Program-made: the position numbers and the translations under genes
Shown here: one piece after another, positions 31,465 through 35,224 of the stretch
Layout: each line of letters begins with the position of its first letter
Position numbering within the stretch: the first letter of the stretch is position 1
Source: Stenotrophomonas maltophilia
GTDB taxonomy: Bacteria > Pseudomonadota > Gammaproteobacteria > Xanthomonadales > Xanthomonadaceae
Length of the DNA: 35,224 nucleotides
Assembly: GCA_002387845.1 (NCBI GenBank)
Contig: DGLB01000049.1
Coordinates: forward strand, 1 to 35,224
Reading direction: 5' to 3'
The notes under the pieces: model-generated
Told to the model about the DNA's origin: nothing
The model's input: the letters and a program-made list of their open reading frames with translations, nothing else
The model's database searches: none

Positions 31465-32549
31465 GCGGCGGCCCTCCCGGCGGTCAGTACCTGCAGCACA
31501 CGATCATTCTCGGCCGGGCTGCCCACGGTGATGCGCAGGGCGTCGCCCAGCTGCGGTGCGGCGCGCTGGTCGCGTACCACCACACCGGCGGCGAGCAGTG
31601 CGTCGAATGCAGCCTGCGCGTCATTGAAGCGAACCAGCAGGTAGTTGCCCTGCGAGGCGTATACCCGACGCACGCCGGGCGCACTCTGCAGCGCCTGCTG
31701 CAGGCGGGCGCGTTCGGTTTTTACTTCGGCCACGCGTGCTGCAGTAACCTGCAGCGCCGCCGGTGCCAGCGCGTCCAGCGCCAGTGCGCTGCACGGTGCC
31801 GGCACCGGATAGGGGGCCTGGCAGCGGCGCAGCAGCTGAATCAGTTCCGGCGCGGCGATCAGCGAACCGATGCGGGCGGCGGCCAACGCGTGCGCCTTGG
31901 ACAGCGTACGCAGCACGGCCAGGTTGTCGTAGCGGTCCAGCAGGGTCACCGCCGAAGCCTGCTCTGCGTACTCGCCATAGGCCTCGTCGACCACCACCAC
32001 CGCCCTGCCCCGCAGCGCGGTGGCCACACGTTCGATCGCGGTCAAGGCAATGCTGCTGCCCGCCGGGTTCGAGGGCGTGCACAGGAACACCAGCTTGGCC
32101 TGGCCCGAGAGTGCGGTGGCGATGATCGCGTCGATGTCGGCGTTGAGGCCACTATCGCTGTCCACCAGCGCCACTTCCAGCAGCGGCGCGTTCTGCAGCC
32201 GCGCGCACACCGCGTACATGCCGAACACCGGCGGGGTCACCAGCACCGCGTCACGGCCGGGTTCGCACAGGGCACGCACCAGCAGGTCGATTGCTTCATC
32301 GCTGCCGCGCCCGATCAGCAGCTGTTCTGGGGTGCAGCCGTACAGCGCGGCCAGCCGCGCACGCAGCGCGTCCGGCTGCGGTTCCGGGTAGCGGCGGGCG
32401 CTGCCCTGCGGGTCGGCCGGGTTGGCCCAGGCCGACTCGTTGGCGTTGAGCCACATGTCACCCACCAGCGCGCTGCTGCGCGCCGAGGAGTAACCGGCAA
32501 ACGCGCGCAGGTCGTCGCGCACCAGCGAAAGCACGGAGGAGGCGTTCAT
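31461..32549 (-). CDS. hisC: Histidinol-phosphate aminotransferase
   Basis: A 362-residue fold type I PLP enzyme. It transfers an amino group from glutamate to imidazole acetol phosphate. NANESAWANP (35-44), RGSDEAIDLL, CTPSNPAGS (157-165), VVVVDEAYGEY (184-194) and the Schiff-base lysine K218 (TLSKAHALAAARIG) are all present. It overlaps hisD and hisB by 4 bp each (ATGA). Confidence 0.97.
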   Translation of the reverse strand: MNASSVLSLVRDDLRAFAGYSSARSSALVGDMWLNANESAWANPADPQGSARRYPEPQPDALRARLAALYGCTPEQLLIGRGSDEAIDLLVRALCEPGRDAVLVTPPVFGMYAVCARLQNAPLLEVALVDSDSGLNADIDAIIATALSGQAKLVFLCTPSNPAGSSIALTAIERVATALRGRAVVVVDEAYGEYAEQASAVTLLDRYDNLAVLRTLSKAHALAAARIGSLIAAPELIQLLRRCQAPYPVPAPCSALALDALAPAALQVTAARVAEVKTERARLQQALQSAPGVRRVYASQGNYLLVRFNDAQAAFDALLAAGVVVRDQRAAPQLGDALRITVGSPAENDRVLQVLTAGRAAA

Positions 32550-33841
32550 GCCGCCGCCTCCATGCGCAGCGCCACGGCGTTCTCGTGCGCATCCAGGCCT
32601 TCTGCGCGGGCCAGCACGCGTGCACTGTCACCAATGCCGGCAATGCCCTGCACCGTGGCCTGCTGCACGCTGATCATGTTCTGGAAACTGGAAACACTGA
32701 CTCCGCTGTAGGCGCGCGCAGCACCGGCGGTGGGCAGCACGTGGTTGGTCCCGCTGCAGTAGTCGCCCAGCGCTTCGGGCGTGTAGTCGCCCAGGAACAC
32801 CGAACCGGCCGCTTCCACCTGCGGCAGCCACTCGCGCGGTTCGCGCAGGGCCAGAATCAGGTGCTCGGGTGCGTAGCGGTTGCTGATCTGGAAGGCCTGC
32901 ACCAGCGACTCGACCAGGATCAGCCGTGAACTGTCCAACGCCTGGGTGGCGATGTCCGCGCGCGACAGCTTTGCCAGCTGCGCCTGTACCTGCGCCTGCA
33001 CCTGTTCCAGCAGCGCGGCATCGTCGGTGAGCAACAGCACCTGCGAATCCGGGCCGTGTTCGGCCTGCGACAGCAGATCAGCGGCGACGAACGCAGGGTT
33101 GGCTCCCGCATCGGCAATCACCAGCACTTCCGACGGACCGGCCGGCATGTCGATGGCGGCGGCACCGTCCTGTGCGACCTGCTGCTTGGCTTCGGTCACA
33201 TAGCTGTTGCCCGGCCCGAACAGTTTGTCGCAGGCCGGGACACTGTCGGTGCCGTAGGCCATTGCGGCAATCGCCTGTGCGCCACCGAGCTTGAACACGC
33301 GGTCCACGCCGGTCAGGCGGGCGGCGACCAGCACCGCAGGATCCGCGGTGCCGTCCTTGCGCGGCGGCGTGCACAGCACCACTTCGCGGCAGCCGGCCAG
33401 CTGCGCCGGAACGCCCAGCATCAAGGCGGTGGACGGCAGCGGCGCGCTGCCGGCGGGCACATACAGGCCGACCCGGCCAATCGCACGCACCATGCGTTCG
33501 CAGCGCACGCCGGGCGCGGTTTCCACCGCGTAACCCTGGCTCATGCCGGCCTTGTGGAAGACGCGGATGCGTTCGGCGGCATCGATCATCGCCTGGCGCA
33601 GCTCCGCGGGAACGGCGCGTTCGGCGGCGGCGAATTCCTCGTCGCGGACTTCAAAGCTGTCCGGCGCGATGCCGTCGAAGCGCAGGCTGATTTCGCGCAG
33701 CGCGGCATCACCGTCTTCGCGCACGGCCGCAATCAGGGCGGCGACCGATTCACGGGTGCGTGCGGCCACCGCCTGTACGGGGCGCTGCAGGGCATCGGCC
33801 TGGGCGGCGCTGTCGAGTTGGTTCCATTGCAGACGGTTCAT
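32546..33841 (-). CDS. hisD: Histidinol dehydrogenase
   Basis: A 431-residue zinc enzyme that makes the last two oxidations, histidinol to histidine, with NAD. Zinc ligands Q259, H262, D360 and H419 and catalytic E326-H327 fall at the same numbers as in E. coli HisD. LYVPAGSAPLPSTALM and IDMPAGPSEVLVIAD are family signatures. The ATG at 33841 overlaps the hisG stop by 4 bp; the frame continuing to 33934 lies inside hisG and is not used. Confidence 0.97.
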   Translation of the reverse strand: MNRLQWNQLDSAAQADALQRPVQAVAARTRESVAALIAAVREDGDAALREISLRFDGIAPDSFEVRDEEFAAAERAVPAELRQAMIDAAERIRVFHKAGMSQGYAVETAPGVRCERMVRAIGRVGLYVPAGSAPLPSTALMLGVPAQLAGCREVVLCTPPRKDGTADPAVLVAARLTGVDRVFKLGGAQAIAAMAYGTDSVPACDKLFGPGNSYVTEAKQQVAQDGAAAIDMPAGPSEVLVIADAGANPAFVAADLLSQAEHGPDSQVLLLTDDAALLEQVQAQVQAQLAKLSRADIATQALDSSRLILVESLVQAFQISNRYAPEHLILALREPREWLPQVEAAGSVFLGDYTPEALGDYCSGTNHVLPTAGAARAYSGVSVSSFQNMISVQQATVQGIAGIGDSARVLARAEGLDAHENAVALRMEAAA

Positions 33842-34749
33842 GCCAGCGACCGCTCCACGCTGAGCACCTTCAGGCCCTGGGCCCCGGCACGCTCCAGTTC
33901 TTCCAGGCGCTGCCAGGTGAGCGCGCCGTGGCACATGGTCTGCAGGCGCAGGTGGCCGCCATCGTCGGGCAGCTGTTCAAGCGGATCAGCATCCGGCAGC
34001 AGGCGGGTCAGTTCGCTCACGCGCTCAGCGGCGGCGCGGAACATCAGCAGCTTGCTGTCCTGCTGCTTGACCACGCCATCCAGGCGACGCAGCAGCATGG
34101 CCATCAGTCCGGCGCGGGCGTCGTCGGGCGTGCGCACCGGGCCGGCCAGTACGGCTTCGCTTTCGAGCAGGGTTTCAACCGGCTTGAGCTGGTTGGCGGC
34201 CAGGGTGGCCCCGCTGGAGACGAGGTCACAGATGAGGTCGGCGGTGCCCAGGCGCGGCGCAATCTCCACCGAGCCAGAAAGTTCGACCACCTGGGCATCA
34301 ACGCCCTGGGCGGCCAGCCAGTCGGTCAGGATGGCGGGGTAACTGGTGGCGATGCGCTTGCCGGCCAGCTGCTGCACGCCCTGCCACTCCCATTCTTCAG
34401 GCACGGCGAGCATCAGCCGGCACTGGCCGAAGTTGAGACCACGCAGCGCCTGGTAGATATCGGGCAGGCCGATCTGGCGGCGCGCGGCGGCTTGTTCGTC
34501 CAGTTCATTGCGGCCGACGATGCCGAAGTCGCAGACGCCATCGGCAATGAGGCCGGGAATGTCGTCATCGCGGACCAGCAGCAGGTCCACCGGCAGCGAT
34601 TCGCCGTAGCAGAACAGCTTGTCGCGGCTCTGCCGCCAGCTCAGGCCGCAGGCGGTGAGCAGGCTGCGGGCGGGCTCGGCGAGGCGGCCACTCTTCTGGA
34701 TGGCGATACGCAGCCGGTCGCGGGCCGGGGCGTTCTGGGTTGCACTCAT
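33838..34749 (-). CDS. hisG: ATP phosphoribosyltransferase
   Basis: A 303-residue long-form HisG, first committed and feedback-controlled step of histidine synthesis (ATP plus PRPP). LRIAIQKSGRLAEPA opens the catalytic domain; GVCDFGIVGRNELDE and VELSGSVEIAPRLGTADLICDLVSSGATL (split) are family hallmarks. The C-terminal third is the histidine-binding regulatory domain, so no HisZ is needed. It starts 11 bp after the stop of the TrpR-like regulator gene, placing both in one transcript. Confidence 0.96.
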   Translation of the reverse strand: MSATQNAPARDRLRIAIQKSGRLAEPARSLLTACGLSWRQSRDKLFCYGESLPVDLLLVRDDDIPGLIADGVCDFGIVGRNELDEQAAARRQIGLPDIYQALRGLNFGQCRLMLAVPEEWEWQGVQQLAGKRIATSYPAILTDWLAAQGVDAQVVELSGSVEIAPRLGTADLICDLVSSGATLAANQLKPVETLLESEAVLAGPVRTPDDARAGLMAMLLRRLDGVVKQQDSKLLMFRAAAERVSELTRLLPDADPLEQLPDDGGHLRLQTMCHGALTWQRLEELERAGAQGLKVLSVERSLA

Positions 34750-34760
34750 GGGGGAGATCT

Positions 34761-35081
34761 CTACTCGGATTCGGGGGTGGCAGACGTGACGGCGATGGCG
34801 GCGGCGTAGCCGCGATGCCCATGCTCGAGCGAACGGGCGACCCGCCCGGTGGTGGTCACGCTGACACCGGTCAACTCATGGATTTCGCGATACGGCACGC
34901 CCTGCTGCAGCAGCGGCACCACCTTCCAGCGGTCGGCCAGGGCCTCCAGCTCGGCGGGGGTGCACAGGTCACGCAGGAAGGCGGTGACCTGTTCAGGTTC
35001 AGTCAGACCAGCAAAGGCGCGCGCCAGGCACTCAAGGTCAGCCTGGGGGTCCTTCTGGCGGGGGTCGGGGCGTGTTTTCAT
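34761..35081 (-). CDS. TrpR/YerC-family repressor of the his operon
   Basis: A 106-residue small helical DNA-binding protein of the TrpR-related YerC/YecD family. LARAFAGLTEPEQVTAFLRDLCTPAELEALADRW (about 20-53) forms the dimer core, and QQGVPYREIHELTGVSVTTTGRVARSL (59-85) is the helix-turn-helix. I chose the ATG at 35081 because it starts the family-like region and leaves the operator palindrome outside the gene; the frame extends to 35135. It is first in the his transcript, 11 bp before hisG, and a perfect 11-bp-arm palindrome sits seven bases upstream of its ATG. That makes it a probable autoregulated, histidine-responsive repressor (inference; from memory, comparative genomics has proposed such a role for TrpR-type 'HisR' proteins). 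Confidence 0.87.
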   Translation of the reverse strand: MKTRPDPRQKDPQADLECLARAFAGLTEPEQVTAFLRDLCTPAELEALADRWKVVPLLQQGVPYREIHELTGVSVTTTGRVARSLEHGHRGYAAAIAVTSATPESE

Positions 35082-35087
35082 CGTATC

Positions 35088-35111
35088 AATGTAATAGCGT
35101 GCTATTACATT
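35088..35111. promoter_or_regulatory. Operator palindrome of the his operon
   Basis: AATGTAATAGC (35088-35098) and GCTATTACATT (35101-35111) are perfect reverse complements with a 2-base spacer. The position overlaps the -10 element and the predicted transcription start, so a bound dimer would block RNA polymerase. The TrpR-like protein encoded immediately downstream is the likely ligand. Confidence 0.85.
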
Positions 35112-35135
35112 AGCGCAAATCTGGCCCGATGCCAA
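35107..35135 (-). promoter_or_regulatory. Sigma-70 promoter of the his operon
   Basis: On the minus strand, TTGGCA (35135..35130) and TAATGT (35112..35107) are separated by exactly 17 bp. Transcription would start near 35100, about 20 bases before the ATG at 35081. The -10 lies within the operator palindrome. Confidence 0.65.
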
Positions 35136-35224
35136 ATTCCCCTTGGTATCCGGCTTGGCGGGCTGCGGTTGGTTTTGGGCGAACCGCCGGCGGTCGTCGG
35201 TTCCCGTGCTTGGGCGTGCCGGGG

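Overview
The window is about 65% G+C, densely coded, and reads as a chromosomal segment of a Xanthomonadaceae gammaproteobacterium, most likely Stenotrophomonas. Two things point there: gene content and protein style (a large Xanthomonas-type TonB-dependent receptor beside glycosidases, and a GluP/FucP-type sugar permease), and several intergenic palindromes that start with the tetranucleotide GTAG, the hallmark of the REP family known from Stenotrophomonas maltophilia. No rRNA, tRNA, CRISPR array, insertion sequence or prophage gene was seen.

Layout. (1) Positions 1-3.2 kb: a small secreted DUF2388-like protein whose stop overlaps the start of a gene leaving the window, then an FAD-linked D-2-hydroxyglutarate-type dehydrogenase divergent from serA. 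(2) 3.2-7.05 kb: a perfect inverted REP pair, a Nudix hydrolase, and two tandem paralogous amino-acid permeases separated by a strong intrinsic terminator. (3) 7.05-9.4 kb: a 287-bp region with an imperfect long inverted repeat, then methionine-salvage genes mtnB-mtnD-mtnC. (4) 9.4-22.8 kb: a mannoside-utilisation locus. Six genes run leftward (GH92 alpha-mannosidase, LacI regulator, sugar permease, PfkB fructokinase, AGE-family mannose isomerase, GH2 beta-mannosidase), and a 1027-residue TonB-dependent receptor diverges from them. The 358-bp divergent region carries four copies of a 14-bp GATCGAT-centred palindrome, very probably operators of the LacI protein. (5) 23.05-27.6 kb: cutC, a Tat-type glycosylasparaginase, glucokinase and a secreted metallophosphoesterase. 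(6) 27.7-35.1 kb: a complete histidine operon, [TrpR-like regulator]-hisG-D-C-B-H-A-F-IE, with almost every junction overlapping, preceded by an AATGTAATAGC-GT-GCTATTACATT palindrome that overlaps the -10 of a good sigma-70 promoter.

How the parts work together. In regions 4-5 the receptor would import mannose-containing glycans or glycopeptides. Exported GH92 and GH2 enzymes would release mannose, the permease would carry it inward, the isomerase would convert it to fructose and the kinase would make fructose 6-phosphate, so no mannokinase or ManA is needed. The adjacent glycosylasparaginase breaks the GlcNAc-Asn bond, which makes N-glycans (Man-beta-GlcNAc-GlcNAc-Asn) an attractive inferred substrate. 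A CutC-family TIM barrel two bases downstream of the glycosylasparaginase is the most intriguing uncharacterised part. The serA/dehydrogenase pair fits the known coupling in which the dehydrogenase removes D-2-hydroxyglutarate made by SerA.
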